Notes: generated by a model from the letters alone, not told the origin. 64,000 nucleotides of DNA from Cenococcum geophilum 1.58 (GCA_001692895.1 KV748188.1:248001-312000), one strand, 5' to 3'. Shown: positions 33,451-46,440, numbered from the stretch's first letter. Numbers and translations: made by a program.

Positions 33451-34675
33451 GCTTTAAGGTAGAGGTGGAGGCAAGTAAAGGAGGTAGATATACTTAAAAT
33501 AAATAATATAGATAATATAGAAGTGGATAACGCTTATAAATAATAGCAGTTTATAATAGAAGAAGCTATTTACTAGTAGACGACACCGCTTAAAGGTAGA
33601 CGATACTATAAGGCATAGCAAAATCCACGTAACAAATACTAAATATCTTGACTAACCTTTAACATTTTCCATAAATGTCTTTCGTCCGAACATACTTTAG
33701 TATATCTTCTATAGCAAGTCAACTCTATAGCCTTTTCATGTACTTATATATTATTTAAAGCAACGCCGACGATATTTATATGCAATGGTGCATCTCTCTT
33801 TTAGAAATTCACCGTATCTAGCTTTGGTTTACTTACTATAATATACTAGTAGTAAAACCCGCCGTATTTATTAGCCTAATATCCCATCTTAATCCAATAC
33901 GTCTCCATCTAACATTTATTTATCTTTGTTTATCTTTAAGGCCGTCTAGAGGAAGACAGTAGCCCATTTTATCCTAAAATATTTAACAGATATTAGAGCG
34001 CCGTTCGGCCCTAGTGGGAATAGTTTAAAAAAGCGATATCATACATCTTTTTCTCGTTAAACAGTTTTAATAAGACGCTTTAAGCAAATGCAAGCTAGAG
34101 ATAGACTTAGGGGTAAAAACAGCTACGCGAAAGTAACTAATCGTTATTAGTTGGTTTTTATTACGGCCGACGTGAATTAAAAGCTTAAAAAATGCCTAAC
34201 TAGCGATATTATAAACTAAACAGCAGCCACTAGCGGCTTGGTTTAATAAGCGGTATTTATAACTTCGCCTATAGGTAGGAGGTTTCCAAAATAGCCTAAA
34301 ATGTTTAGGAATTAAGAAGTCAACAGTTTGGTAATATAGTAATAACGGCTAAAAGTTATTGCGAAATGCAGTCGTTACTTAAAACCTCCTATAAGTTTTA
34401 AATACAAGGCTAAGGCTAAGGCTGTGTATAACAGTGACCTAATAACTATAAATAAAGACTTATAACAAATTCTTACGGGCTAGAAGCAGTTTTAAGGAGG
34501 AAGTCCGATCCTAGCTGTTATAATGCGTTAGGAATTCAAACAGATAGTTAAAGTGCCTTTATTTGTATCCTATGCCTTAAACACTAGGTAGGGACTTTAA
34601 TAGGGGAGCGTAGGCCTATTAGAAGGTCTTTGCGGGCGAGCTAATAAAATAGGCCGGTAGACGGACGGAATCGGA
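33451..34675. other. No gene recognised
   Basis: Several short readable runs on both strands, none with a motif. Confidence 0.25.
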
Positions 34676-34746
34676 GATCCACTTAGCTAATTAGAAATAA
34701 TACCTTTTCAGGCAGCATATAATAATGCTATTCTATATAAATCTTT
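34676..34746 (+). repeat. Dispersed repeat D, copy 1
   Basis: It shares CTTAGC-AATTAGAAATAATA, C-TTT-CAGGCA, TATAATAATGCT and CTATATAAATC with 36326-36412 in the same order and orientation. It contains a TATATAAA box-like element. Nature unknown; perhaps a promoter-containing part of a repeat. Confidence 0.55.
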
Positions 34747-35265
34747 GCATAACAAGTCTCCTCCGCTTATCGCTTTCGCGCTTTTACCTCCGCCTCCTCT
34801 TCTATACAACGCTGTTTAATGCCCGGCCCGTTCTATTATTCGACATCCTTAACCTATATTTTACCTCCGGCTCAGGCTTTAATCGCGGTAGAAAACCCTA
34901 CTTATTCACGCCGCGCCTTTTATACTTATAACGTGTCCCGCCTCCACATCACCAAATAGGCTAAAAAGACAGCAGTACTTGCAAATCTATCGCGACTATA
35001 GCGGGATCCAATATATATACTCTTATATTTTAAAAAAAGAACTTAATTATTTTAGTTAATTCCTTATTACCTTACCTATACTATTTAACTATTACGCTTT
35101 AGATAGTATTATAATTTAAAATTAATACCTAATTTTTTAATTCTCGGCAGATTCCTATATAGTGCACAGTAGTTTCAAATAGTAGTTATATATTTATTTC
35201 TTTATTTATCTAACTATCCTAAGATATAGAAAGAGCAAAATATACTCTAAAAGAAAGTCAGTATA
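34747..35265. other. No gene recognised
   Basis: A 68-codon plus frame (34725-34931) overlapping the repeat is open and Leu/Arg/Ser-rich but unrecognised. Confidence 0.25.
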
Positions 35266-36325
35266 ATGGCTGAAATTACAGGAAATAGTAAGACCAAAAT
35301 ATCTAAAATACTAGGAACTATCCCCGAACTAGGAAAATTATAGTGCTCTATTAACTATAGCGGTAAGAAGGAACAAGTAGGCCCCGCAGTTAAGTTATAT
35401 ATAGTGTTAAAATTTATAGTTAGGCTAGCAATCGGAATAATTAATAAAGAGAGCGCTGTATATAAAGGAGGTGGGACAACTATTAGGTAAGGTCCATAAC
35501 TTACTATCGGAATCAAAACCGAAGTAAAACGATTAGGTTCTTGCAATTCGGATATAGCGACAGTAAAGTTAATAACTCTAAAACCGGATAAGTTGCTAAC
35601 TTAGATTTTGATAGTTGCAGCTGCTTTAGGAGAGAAGTTATTTATAACTAGATGGATACTCAAAGATATAGCTATAGACTAAGGCGTTGCATTCTAAAAA
35701 ATAGGGTTCACCCAATTATAAGTTAAGCCCAGATCGGCGAAGAAAAGGACTAAAGTAAGAGCAGTGAGATCCATAATGGCCTGTAAAGAACATCGCGGTT
35801 ATATTTCTATATTTAAGGGATATATAGCACGTAGCATTATAAGGGAGGGGGCTGGAAATTTAAAGACTACAGAGCTCGTTTCGGCTCCTCTACTATCCGG
35901 CTTTAGAAGCTAACTTAGGCTTTTTATTCTAATAGATTTATTTAAATATAAATTACACCAGCAATTTCCAAGATCAAACCATAGTTATTCTAGGATATTA
36001 GAAATCTATATAAAGCACTTTTATACTTAAGCTACTAAGCTAAAGCAATCGGGCACAATACTGGCAGCGAACTCCATCTTTATATACTATACTGTAAAGA
36101 TAGAAAGCGGTTCGGGTTACTAGAGGGTTAAAATTATATAGAATTTGTTAGATATTATATATACGCTTAACAAAAACATACTCTATTAGGAACGAGCTTC
36201 TTTAGAATAAAGTCTCGTCTAAAAGCTTATAGGCGTTATTTTGGTGGTAATAGAGCGTCAAAATGCACCAAAAATTGCCTTTTTTACAGCCGTATCTCAA
36301 CTATTTTATAACGTCTAGAGCCGGA
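35266..36325 (+). pseudogene. Unrecognised RIP-degraded gene
   Basis: ATG at 35266 begins M-A-E-I-T-G-N-S-K-T-K-I-S-K-I-L-G. The frame stays readable for over 300 codons with TAA/TAG stops only, including L-I-V-A-A-A-L-G-E-K-L-F and S-G-T/S-I-L-A-A-N-S-I-F. Lys/Ile-rich with few motifs. No family is recognised. Repeat D copy 2 lies at its 3' end. Confidence 0.4.
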
Positions 36326-36412
36326 GGCCCGCTTAGCCAATTAGAAATAATAACTTTCCAGGCATTAATATTGCCGTATATAATAATGCTGGCCTATATA
36401 AATCCTTATATA
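36326..36412 (+). repeat. Dispersed repeat D, copy 2
   Basis: It matches copy 1 at 34676-34746 but carries an 11-bp difference (extra ttaatattgcc) before the TATAATAATGCT block. Confidence 0.55.
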
Positions 36413-36952
36413 AGAACTAATCTAATACTTTATACAGCCTTCTTCGCTCTAGCTAAGAAGGACAAGAAATAATATTATAGGCATGTTCGCCAATCCAGCT
36501 AAGTACTAAATATTTGGATATAATAACCAAGAAAAAACTGCAGTCTGAAAAAGGCAATAAAGACTCTATATGCGATTCCACGCTCTTTCTATATAATGTT
36601 CCCTCTTTAGCGACTAATATTCTCTTTCTAGCTTCTTTAGTCTCTTATCTTCATCATCTTCATTATTATCTTCGTCGTCACTCCGCTTATAGTACTTTTT
36701 CTTACTATCATTGCGATTAGCCCTATAGATATGGATCTAAGGTTTATTAGGGCATTTATAAACCGGTAGATAGGGCTCTACACCTCTTAGTACTTATTTT
36801 ATTAATTAGCGTTAATAGGTTTACATACTCTAAAGATGCTCTTTAGTTCTAGCGGTATTTATATTTTTTTATATAAATAAGAGGTCTGTCGTGGATAAGA
36901 AAGAGTAGGTTAATAAAAACTAAGTTAATCTAAAATATAGTGACTTAGAGAG
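36413..36952. other. Left flank of solo LTR, no gene recognised
   Basis: A 68-codon plus frame (36514-36720) ends in a His/Tyr/Ser-rich run that comes from a cttcatcatctt-type simple repeat at about 36645-36680. It ends with the GAGAG duplication. Confidence 0.3.
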
Positions 36953-37123
36953 TGTTAATCGGAATATTAAAGAATAAGGACTCTGTCTATTAAATATAGC
37001 TCTAGAGCCTATATATATATGAGGAAGGCGTAGGCAATAAGGGGGAAAAGGGGGGGGTTATATAAATAAAAACAGGGGTAGCAACAGGAATAGGGTTGTA
37101 AGATAACCCGATTTTAGTTAACA
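36953..37123 (+). repeat. Solo LTR, family B-like (171 bp)
   Basis: It begins TGTTAATCGGAATATTAAAG and ends TTTTAGTTAACA, with identical GAGAG at 36948-36952 and 37124-37128. It shares the GGACTCTGTCTATTAAA and CTCTAGAGCC-TATATATATA core with families A and B. The middle holds purine runs (AAGGGGGAAAAGGGGGGGG). Confidence 0.88.
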
Positions 37124-37339
37124 GAGAGGCAGTAGGGTAGAATTCTATATCTGTCCCTTTTGCAGCTTCCTATAAATGTCCATCTATTTTATATCTACTA
37201 CGCTCTAAAAAGAATAAGAAGTAGATTTAGTGTAATAATTTAGCCTCAATGCCGCCTTCTATTAAAATCAATCACCGCATCTTTAGAAACCGTTCCTTAT
37301 AACGCTAATAGCTTTATAATTTTAAAAAGTACTAACTAG
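37124..37339. other. Right flank of solo LTR
   Basis: No feature beyond the target duplication at its left edge. Confidence 0.25.
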
Positions 37340-38640
37340 TTGCGCCACTATAGCCTTGAACTCTAATCCTGCGATTTGCGCGCGCTTGCATTTAGTTAAG
37401 GTATTGAAGCCCTAGAAACAAATAGTATATTTTAGGTAGATTACGCGGTAAACAAAGAAGTAGAGTTTACGGTTTTATTCTATTTATATTTCAATCCTTT
37501 AATATATAGTTATCCGGAAGGAACAGAATTTATTAGCTTATTAATACAGCCAGGGCTATTGCTATATCCGTAAGATTATACCTAAGAGCAGCTATAAGCG
37601 CAATATTCTCAGTATAGATAGAACACTATATATAATATCCTATCTAGATAATAGGTGACCCTATAGTCGCCATACAAGTCTACTAACGCACCTATAATAG
37701 CACTAGCTATGCCCTTATAGTATTAACTACTAAGATATATAACACAGCTAAGCCCTATTAAACGAGATATAATTGCGCTAGTCTACGCCCTATAAATAAA
37801 CGACCCTAGTTAAAGGAAGTGACGTAGGCCATTATCAAACTAGTAGCACACTAACTTTATAACAAAAGTCCTTATAATCTATAGCGTGTTAATAACACAC
37901 TTATATTATATAGAGATAATATATTTAATCGAGATTATAATTCCAATATATCCCTACCTAGTTAGGGTCTCGTTTCTTTTAGTAGTAGAAATGTACGCGA
38001 TTAATAAGAGTTAGAACCTAGCTTATGGTTAGTTTAGAAACGCCAAGCAGCGTGGTAAGTAGCGGCATATTACTAAAGTAAGCTACAATTAACTTAGCGG
38101 ACCAACGCGGCGCATTTAATAACCAATTAAATGCTAGGCTAGTTATTAGTCTATACCGCGCTCGCTAATCCGCTTTCTATGTTGCTCTTTAAAAGTAAGA
38201 ACTAGGGTACCGTAGCATATATAACGCAACAGCGCGCAAAGGTAGAGTGTAATTATTACGCCCACTTATATTGCTGTGAAAAGATAATACCTTTTATAAT
38301 CTCTAAAATGTATACCTCTATTGCTATAATATAGCATTATTATAGGACGGGAGGTAAAGAAGATATTAGAAGGAGCTAATGTTTAAGCAACAACTAATTA
38401 CCGTAGGACGCTGCGGTCGTTGCTACCTCGTCACTATAACTTACCTATCCCACCTCTTTTCACTCCCAATAGGAGTAAACTACTAATGTTTTTTAGTATT
38501 AGTGGCGAGATCTAAAACGCTAGGAAGACTGTCTGCTATATAGATTAGGCTAAATCTACCTAGTATTCCCACTAGGCGGAGTATATACTATACTTACTAG
38601 CTAGCCAACGTATTATTTTAACACTACGTATTCTTTCTAA
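37340..38640 (+). pseudogene. Unrecognised RIP-degraded coding block
   Basis: The plus strand is readable through stops. There is an early C-A-x-L-H-L-V-K-V-L-K-like run (about 37385-37415), a middle V-A-I-*-V-Y-*-R-T-Y-N-S-T-S-Y-A-L region (about 37660-37720), and a later K-V-E-C-N-Y-Y-A-H-L-Y-C-C-E-K-I segment (about 38240-38290) with a Cys/His grouping that could bind zinc. Frame changes occur and no family was recognised. Confidence 0.3.
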
Positions 38641-39885
38641 CTAAGCTAAAATATTAACTTAAATAAATATATTTTCCCGTTTCTTAACGCTGCCGTTATT
38701 TCTTAAGCCCTATTTCTGTTTTGCCGTCGTCTATATAATAGTTAGGCTCTATAAAGATATCTAAGGTTCTAAAGCGAATTTATAAAGCTTATAACCGCTA
38801 CCAATTAAAGAAGTCAAGGGTATTACCTAAATTTCAATTATATAACATTGCACTTCTGACGATAATTTAGTGTAGTGGAGAGAGTTTATATACTTAATAT
38901 GCAGCTAACAATGCCATCTATGTCCCTAGCTCGCGAAAGAAGTCGCGAGATAAAGTTTACCCTAAAGGGTATGCCTCTATATTTAAGCGTTCTAAGTTTA
39001 AGAACTAATTATAGCAGTTATATGGAAATGCTTAAGCGATAATAGGCCTAGCTAGTGGTAGGTTTAAGAGAGCTCTATAATCGGCTATAGGGCGATAAAG
39101 ATTAGCTAGGGCCACCGTTACCTAAGGTATAAGACGGCCACCCTCTTATATATAACATTCTTAAAAGGCTTAACCTATTACATTCTAGCAGTAACAACGC
39201 CGGCAATTATAAGGGTTTTAAAGAGGATTGTAACCGCATATAGTAATGACTATTAGAGAACGGTGTAGGATGCTCTTATAACTTATCTTCCGCATCTTAT
39301 AGAACACCAACGACAAAGCCGTTTAATCTATTTATGCCTAACTACGCTCTACTAACCCCACTAATAGATAACCCTTTTTTGGTATAGCCCTAACTTACCT
39401 CTACGGTATAGCTAGGTCCTAATAATACAATATTTATATAAACTAACCTCAAACGGGCGACTATAGACTTTAAATACCACGGCACCCTTAAGTTTCTATT
39501 ATTACCTATTAACCGGTTTCTATTTCCGACTAAGTAGTAATAGAGTGATAATTACAAATCATCGTCAGTATTGTCGCTATTGTATTAGCTAGTACATTAG
39601 TATTTATATCTTACTATTATCTTAAGGATTTTTTAGGAGTACTAGTATAGCTATTATTCTTTTCCTATTCTTTAATATATCCTTTTAGTCTATTTAATAC
39701 CTTCCTATATACCGCCCGTATATAACTGCTTATATTTTACCTTTTTAATCCTTATTGCCGCAAACACCTATAAAAAGCGTTTTGATTATTTAGCACAGTA
39801 AACAATTAAAGTATTTCTTTTTTAAAATGTCTGTGTAATAAGCGTATTATTTAAACTATAGTTATCGTAAACTATAATTTTATAG
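38641..39885. other. No gene recognised
   Basis: TpA-rich sequence; only short, unassigned readable runs. Confidence 0.25.
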
Positions 39886-40821
39886 TCATAAGGACACGGA
39901 AACGTTAGCACTACAATTAATTGTGTTAATAAAGAAATTCCAATTTTATCGTGGTCTATAATCCTAATAAAGATAGTAAATTATATTAAAGCTATTCCTA
40001 AAGGTATCCAACGATATAGAAAACTTCCCATTACCCAAATCCGGAAATTTTCTAGGGTTATTGGGGATACCCCAACTATTAGTGTTGATATTACCCTACA
40101 GGTTGTGAAAAACTATCTAACTAGTTTTATCCCCCGTTATAGAGCCTAAAAGAGAGTAAGAATGCTAGCTTACTATTCCCTTAGCGGGGTAGTTATTTAA
40201 GGCCGTAACTGCTAGAACGCCCGGGGCCGTAAGTATTTAAGTCTATAGGTTGTCGTCACTTAACAAGCTAATATTAATCCACTGTCCATTATCACTACTA
40301 TAGATTCTCTTTATAGCATAATAGGCTAAGCCGCCTAACTTAACTTTAGTTTTATATCCAGCCATCTCCATAGCTTTTTCTATATAGGCTACCTAAGAAT
40401 GTGCTTCTAATATGCCAGTGCCGCCAGAAATAGAAAACCCGCTAGCATTTAAAAGGAAACCATTCTACAGATCCACTAAGCTAGGTTTTAATACTGTATA
40501 GGATTTTTAATCTTTTCCATCGGAATTATATAAAAGAATATCAGCTTTATTTTTATCTGTATTATTTTTAATAATTGTCTTAATTAAGTCTTAGCCTCTA
40601 AAAGAATTAACTATAAAAGCAAGAGTAGCAAGTATCCAATAATCTCCTAGTCCATTCTGCTTAATATTAGTCTCTATAGGCCCAGTTAAGTCATTCTAAA
40701 GAAGATTAATAGGTGTATGGAAATCCCTATTTAAGCTAAATACGATAAGGGCGTTTTTTAGAAATGGTGTAGCCGCTATACAATATATAAGCATGAAAAT
40801 ATATATACTAAGAATTTCCAT
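39886..40821 (-). pseudogene. Secreted calpain-like cysteine protease, RIP-inactivated
   Basis: The family is peptidase C2 (papain-fold Cys-His-Asn triad). ATG at 40821-40819 opens M-E-I-L-S-I-Y-I-F-M-L-I-Y-C-I-A, a signal-peptide-like start unusual for calpains. The same frame continues to a TGA at 39888-39886 (311 residues). N-G-L-G-D-Y-W-I-L-A-T-L-A matches the active-site motif, with the nucleophilic Cys changed to Tyr (codon 40639-40641). H-S-Y-S-L-L-G-S carries the catalytic His (40162-40164). H-N-L-(stop)-G-N-I-N (Asn at 40102-40104) matches H-N-P-W-G, with Trp now TAG. About a dozen internal TAA/TAG stops; no indel across the triad. The last 20 residues may be frameshifted. Confidence 0.8.
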
Positions 40822-42239
40822 TTTAATTGTTTTTAAAAGAATTAATAAACTAATATCGTTTAGATTCGCAGATCTAATATCTAAAAGTTAGATTAGATTA
40901 GAGTTTTATTCTTTATAGATAAAAGCTAAAGCATATAGGTATTTAAATTTCAATTACAGCAGCTTTTAAATTTAAGGGCATTGCGAAAGTATAAGATGCG
41001 AGAAAAGGAGCAAGGGCTAGGCTATGAATTTTATACGCGATTTGCACTATAACTAAGGTGGTTAAGTAATTATTGCGGGACCTTAAAATAAAATAAATAT
41101 AGCCTTTTATATAATGTTAAATAGGGGTCGAAATTAGAAGGTGTATAAGGTGATCCCCTCGCTAATATAGCTCTGGGCACGACCAGCTTCACCCCCCCTA
41201 TTTAGCAAGCGCTGCGAGATTTTAAATATTTAGTACGTACTTATAACGCATAGGGAATAATTTAAATAAAGAGGGAGATAGCTTAGGTTTTTTCGTATAG
41301 AAAAATGTTTAATAGTTAGTTATATATATATTAGGAGTTAAGAGTTAACTTAACCTTTTTATAAAGGACCCTACAATTAGTAGTAGCCTTAGTGTATTAG
41401 GTGTTATAGAGCCTCACAGTGAAACGACGGCCATCTTTTTAATTACTTTTCTATTCCTATAAGGAATAATTTACTTAGTTAAGAAAGAGTTTAGATTCCT
41501 AGCATCCCGCCGCCTACGAAAAACTATATATAATTAACAAGTTTTAAACCTATTAATTGTTGCGCCTTATAGTAATATATAATACTTAAAAGCCTTAGCA
41601 AATACCTAACCAGCTCATCTAGGGTTAGCTTAAGCAGTAAACGTATACTCTCTTACACTACTTCTTACGCTAATCTCAATTTATTAGTAGTAGATTTAGG
41701 AGGTAGATTAAAACAAGGTCACCTTAAGGTGCTAAATTTTTATTTTAATATTCTAAAGGTTATAACTACATTGCTTTAAAAATGTTTTATACCTAGATTA
41801 AATACTAGTATAAATAAATAAGCAGTAGATAATACTTAAGGATAGAATATTAATGGGAGCTAGCATTAGTAGCGAATCTACAGTCTAAGCTCAAACCTAT
41901 TAGAGCCAACAATTTATAGTCACTTTATAACAGCCTATACTGCCACCTATTATCAATTCTAACTTTGTCTAGTAACTAAGGTCTTTTACTTTTAAGCAAA
42001 CTATAACTTCTTAGGCAAGAACGAGCTCCGATTAAGTATAATAAATAGTATAGCATCTTCTAGCGTTTGCATTTTCCTTAAGTTATACTATTACTGCCAG
42101 TCCCTACCAGTCGCAACGTGGTTAAAGTAGTAGCCAACACTTTTTCTATACGAGGCTGGATCTCTCTTATATTTAAAAATCTGTTTCTCCTTTTAATAAC
42201 AAACTCCTACACTTAATCTACAGTTAGGATAAAACAGAA
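40822..42239. other. No gene recognised
   Basis: Upstream region of the calpain fossil followed by AT-rich sequence. Some of 42080-42239 may belong to the N-terminus of the next fossil. Confidence 0.25.
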
Positions 42240-43640
42240 CTAATAAAATCGTAGCGATTCTAAAATTTCGCCGTTATGGTTTTAAGCCTTATAGAAATCC
42301 GCCCTCTTAAAAAGGAATGCCTTAAACAGCGTAACACTATACGGAAAGATTTAAGTAATAGTGACTTTTTGGATTTAGTATAAAGTCACGAAATACTCGT
42401 AGAAGAATATCTCGGTCTATTAAGCAGCCTAAAACCGGACCTGGCTTTTAAGGCAATTGCAAGAATGTAGTTAAAGGGCATTAAACCTTTTATAGCTCTA
42501 TTAGGAAAGCTACCTCAAGCTTCTAAGTATCTTATCCACTTCCTTTATAAGTCCTACCGCTCTATTAGCTGCTTATATAAGAAGTACCAACACTATAAGT
42601 TAGCTTTAAGAGAATGTCTTAGGGATCTTACGGCTTACCTCGCTCGTTATAATAAAGAACGATTAAAAGAATGGCGAAATATTACAAGCGATAAATATAA
42701 CAGCCTCATCCATATAACTCCAGAAGTTGGAAGACTCTTTTATAGATTAGCCTTATTAGCTAAGGGCAATAAACTAAAGTAAATACAATTCCTTTACTAA
42801 TCGCTGGGCTCAAAACAACTATTTAAAAAGCCTATTGCTTTATTTTTTAAGGGATTTCCCACTATAGATGCGGAAAGCCAACAAATTAATATAGCATTTG
42901 TGATTATATATATTAATCTCTTTTAAGGGCGACTTATAGATTTGTAAACTTTTCAACGTTACTTTCTTAAACGGCTTTAAAATTATATCTAACGGGATAA
43001 CTCTTTATAGAAGAACTTTAGGATATATTTAGCCATTATAAATATTACGCCTTTATATCGCCTATTAACCAACTTTACAGGTTCTAGGAGCCTTACGTCC
43101 AATCTAGCATTTTTAACCTTAAAAGTCGTCCTTTACTACGAAAGAAAAGAGAACGCACTCCCTTACGTTTATATCCTCTTATCCTTTTTACTTTACCTAA
43201 CTACATTAAATAGGGGTGCAATTATCGCAGATAAGGCCCCTTAGAAGGATATTTACATATTTATTAACAGTCTAAGTCGTAATCCTGATTCTTAAGCAGA
43301 GCCTAGACTTAAGAGTGTTAAAGACCTTTTACCTAAAGATCACATTATATATAGCCAGTTTTAGGCTTAGGAGTATCCTAATAAAAAATGGTTTAAAGCA
43401 AGCTACGAACACGAGATAGTTGCGGAGCGTTCCTCAATAGAGGTACGCCGCATTAAACAAATAAGGTGGCTAATTAAAGAAATTGCAACGGTAAGTATAC
43501 AGGCTGCTAATGGAATTCTACTAATATATTCAGCGCAAATAATGGATACATTACGACAGAATTAGTTAGTAGGTCCCTATAATATCTAGGGGGCGTGATA
43601 CTAAAAAGCAGCATTCTATATAGCTTCATACTATACAAGA
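42240..43640 (+). pseudogene. EST1/SMG7-like DNA/RNA-binding domain protein, degraded
   Basis: The plus strand reads L-T-A-Y-L-A-R-Y-N-K-E-R (about 42628-42665), then K-E-W-R-N-I-T-S-D-K-Y-N-S-L. V-G-R-L-F-Y-R-L-A-L-L-A-K-G-N (about 42727-42772) and P-I-A-L-F-F-K-G-F-P-T-I follow. This order resembles the fungal EST1-type domain (W-x-x-x-A...Y-x-K-A-S-D...V-G-R-L-Y-H-H-L-A-I-L-A-R-P-N...). Further downstream come Y-V-Y-I-L-L-S-F-L and E-V-R-R-I-K-Q-I-R-W-L, as in the C-terminal part. Homologues act in telomere maintenance or mRNA decay, though many fungal paralogues have no known role. Many Gln/Trp-type stops; the ends are approximate. Confidence 0.55.
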
Positions 43641-43669
43641 TCCAATAATTTAGCATATGGCCTTATCTG

Positions 43670-46440
43670 TTATAACTTCCTTATTATCCTCACTAACCTC
43701 ATTTCCCAATTTATTAAAAATGCTATAGATTTATCTCCGGAAGTCTCATCAAGAATATATTCTATATAATAATCTCTTTCCGGATTAAATTTCTCTTCTT
43801 CTTTACTAGTAAATTTACTTTCCGCTATATAATATTATAATAGACTACTAGCACTGCGCTAAGACTTAAGATCGTCGCCTAAGAGGCTCCGAGATAGGAT
43901 TAACCCTACCCTCGTATATCTCGGATACCTTAATTTCCATAGATTTAGGATTAAGTCGCTTATTTAATTTACGGACACCAAAAAGGTCTATTATAAGTTA
44001 TAAGTTTAGCTATAATTGCTAGTAGGAATAGATAAGCCCTACTATACCGCAATTATATATTACAATAATGACGCGTAAGCTATCTCTAACAATTCCCACG
44101 GAGTCTAATAGGTTAGCCTTTATCCTTAGCTAAAAGTATACTATAGGCAGGTTTTAAAGTCCGTACTAAATACGAAACGGGTAAGTCTAGACAAGCTATT
44201 TAGATAGAAGATAAATCCTAGAGGGTCCTATCCTAGTTAATTGGCGTCTTTATAAATGTCCTTTAGATAGATTGTTTTTAAGCGACGCTCTTTAACGGCT
44301 CCATACGTTAGAGAATTTTTTATTTCCCTAATTAAACGAATGGTATACTTAATGCCCTCTAGAGTATTAGCAAATTTTAGATACGTACCAGAATCCAGAT
44401 CTATAAAAATTAACTCATTGCCCATTATAGCTTCCTGTCTAAGTCTATATATGCCTTTAGGGCCTCTAAGTTAGCCACGTAAGCCATAATAGTTAGGCTT
44501 AGGGGTTAAAGACTAAATAGTATTATAGGGCAGTAGAGCATTTAAAGGCTCTTCCGGACTAAAGTATAGAGATAATAAAGAATATAGCGCTACTAAGTTG
44601 GTCTGTTCGTATTAGTCGGGATAATTATTATTAATGTTGCTATTAATCGCGCTAGTATTATTAAGGTCGCTAATGCCGTCGGTATAGTTAAAGTCTAGGC
44701 GTCTGAAAAAAGTAAAGAAAACAAGCATTTTAGCTATAAAAGATATAAGGGAGCGCTTAGGATCCTCATTCTTTACATTACATAAAGTTAGTAAAAAGAG
44801 GTATCTACTATCAAAATCCCGCGAACTTTTAGAAGGCTTACTATATCTCGACTTAATTTATAAAGAGTTAGTAGTTAGTTCTAGAACAGGCTATAGGGTA
44901 ATTAGCTTAGGTTAAAATATCTTTTTATTAGCCTCTTACTCTCTTTATACTTCTTATTCAAGTTTAGTATCATTAATATTAAATAGTTCCTTAGGTTTAC
45001 GTTTACGAATACTAGCTTAAATTCCATTTAGTTTATCCTAATAGTGATAGATTTTATTAGTTTTAAATCCTAGCTTAAAAGCGAGACTAGTAAATTTAAA
45101 TAAGCTAAAGAGTAGCGGTTCGTTCACCCTATACGCCTTAAGCTTTACTCCTCTATAGGACGCTAAAGAATTTTTGCCTTTATTTAGCTTAGGGTAGTAG
45201 CGGATAATAGAAAGACAGAGCTGTAGGTAACCCTATTCCTTACTTTAGGATTTAGTTATATATATATAGCGTTTATCCTATATCCCGAATTAAACGATAT
45301 AATGACTACTTTATTGCGCCTGGCCTATATAGCACTTTTTTATTGCCGTAATAGTTAAATCTTTAACCTTAGGTGGTAGAAGCGACCTTATCCTTTTCAT
45401 AACCACACTAATATAGTTAGCATCCTTAAAAAATGTATATAAGGTAAATATCATTCCATTTACCGACAAGACGTTTATAAGGAATTGTAAGCGCTAATGT
45501 AGATTATTTAACTTAGGAAAAACAGCTTTGGAACTAAAGAGAGATTAGACTACTTCCCTATCCCTATAACACCAATTTGGCGCGAGAGACCCTAGTAGCC
45601 GCACTGTAGTTTTATTAGCGAATACGCCGAGGGACTTATTCCCCCCTATTATGTATATCCATACTTAATAAATCTTATAAATATAGTTAAAGAGTTCCTA
45701 GAAGTTTGTAAGTAAAGATATAATTAAAATTATATATAACTAACGAACTTCTCTACACTTCTAGCTTATAAAAGCGCGTATAGATCTAAGATAGAATTTT
45801 TTCTATAATCTAGGAAACGGAAGGAGCTTATCTAAAGGGTTAGCAAACCACCTATTACGCTAAATTTATTTAAATGCTTTCTTCTTATTAGGGCTTAATC
45901 TAGCTAGCTACCTACGCTCTTTATCTCTATTATTACGCTTCTAGTAGAATCTTATATGCAGATACTTTTCCCCATCATAAGGGTTTTAGGGGTTCGCGTA
46001 AGCTAAGCAAATATAGGCCTCTATTTCTAGAGAAATACCTTTTTAAGTTAGTGATTTTTCGGCTTAATACTAGTGAGCGTACTAGTTATATAAAAGTTAA
46101 CTATCCACTACTGATCTCCTAGTAGCGGAAATGCCTATTTTGCAGCCTTAGTAAAGTCTCGTCTATATAGATATACTAAATTAAAGTTCTTAGGAAACGA
46201 AAGCCTAGGAAAGGCTCCAATCTAGAATAAGTTTAAGGCCACTCTTCCAGATCGCGTAACCGCAGCATCTAAGTTATGTTTTTTAATTTTCGCGGGTATA
46301 TAATTCCCCTTATTAGCATAAAAGCAGCTAGCTTTAAACATCCCTACTAACCTTTTAATATTACCTTTATCTAAAAGTTTAAGAGATAAATTAAAGTGTA
46401 AATGCTTTAGATTCACCTTAGCCGACCTAAGAAAATTCTT
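43670..46440 (-). pseudogene. DUF3723 protein, degraded
   Basis: The N-terminal part (46416-46222, open for 64 codons) reads L-L-D-K-G-N-I-K-R-L-V-G-M-F and N-Y-I-P-A-K-I-K-K-H-N-L-D-A-A-V. It continues S-F-P-K-N-F-N-L-V-Y-L-Y-R, the fungal DUF3723 pattern (x-N-V-x-R-L-x-x-I-F ... Y-x-V-P-x-x-I ... L-x-C-L-H-G-x-H-R), here with His and Cys positions lost to Tyr/Arg. Readable sequence with many TAA/TAG and some frame changes continues to about 43700, including an open 62-codon stretch (44425-44237) and a D-Y-Y-I-E-Y-I-L-D-E segment near 43760. Function unknown; the family is common on fungal accessory chromosomes and giant mobile elements. It is divergent from the patatin fossil. Confidence 0.68.
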
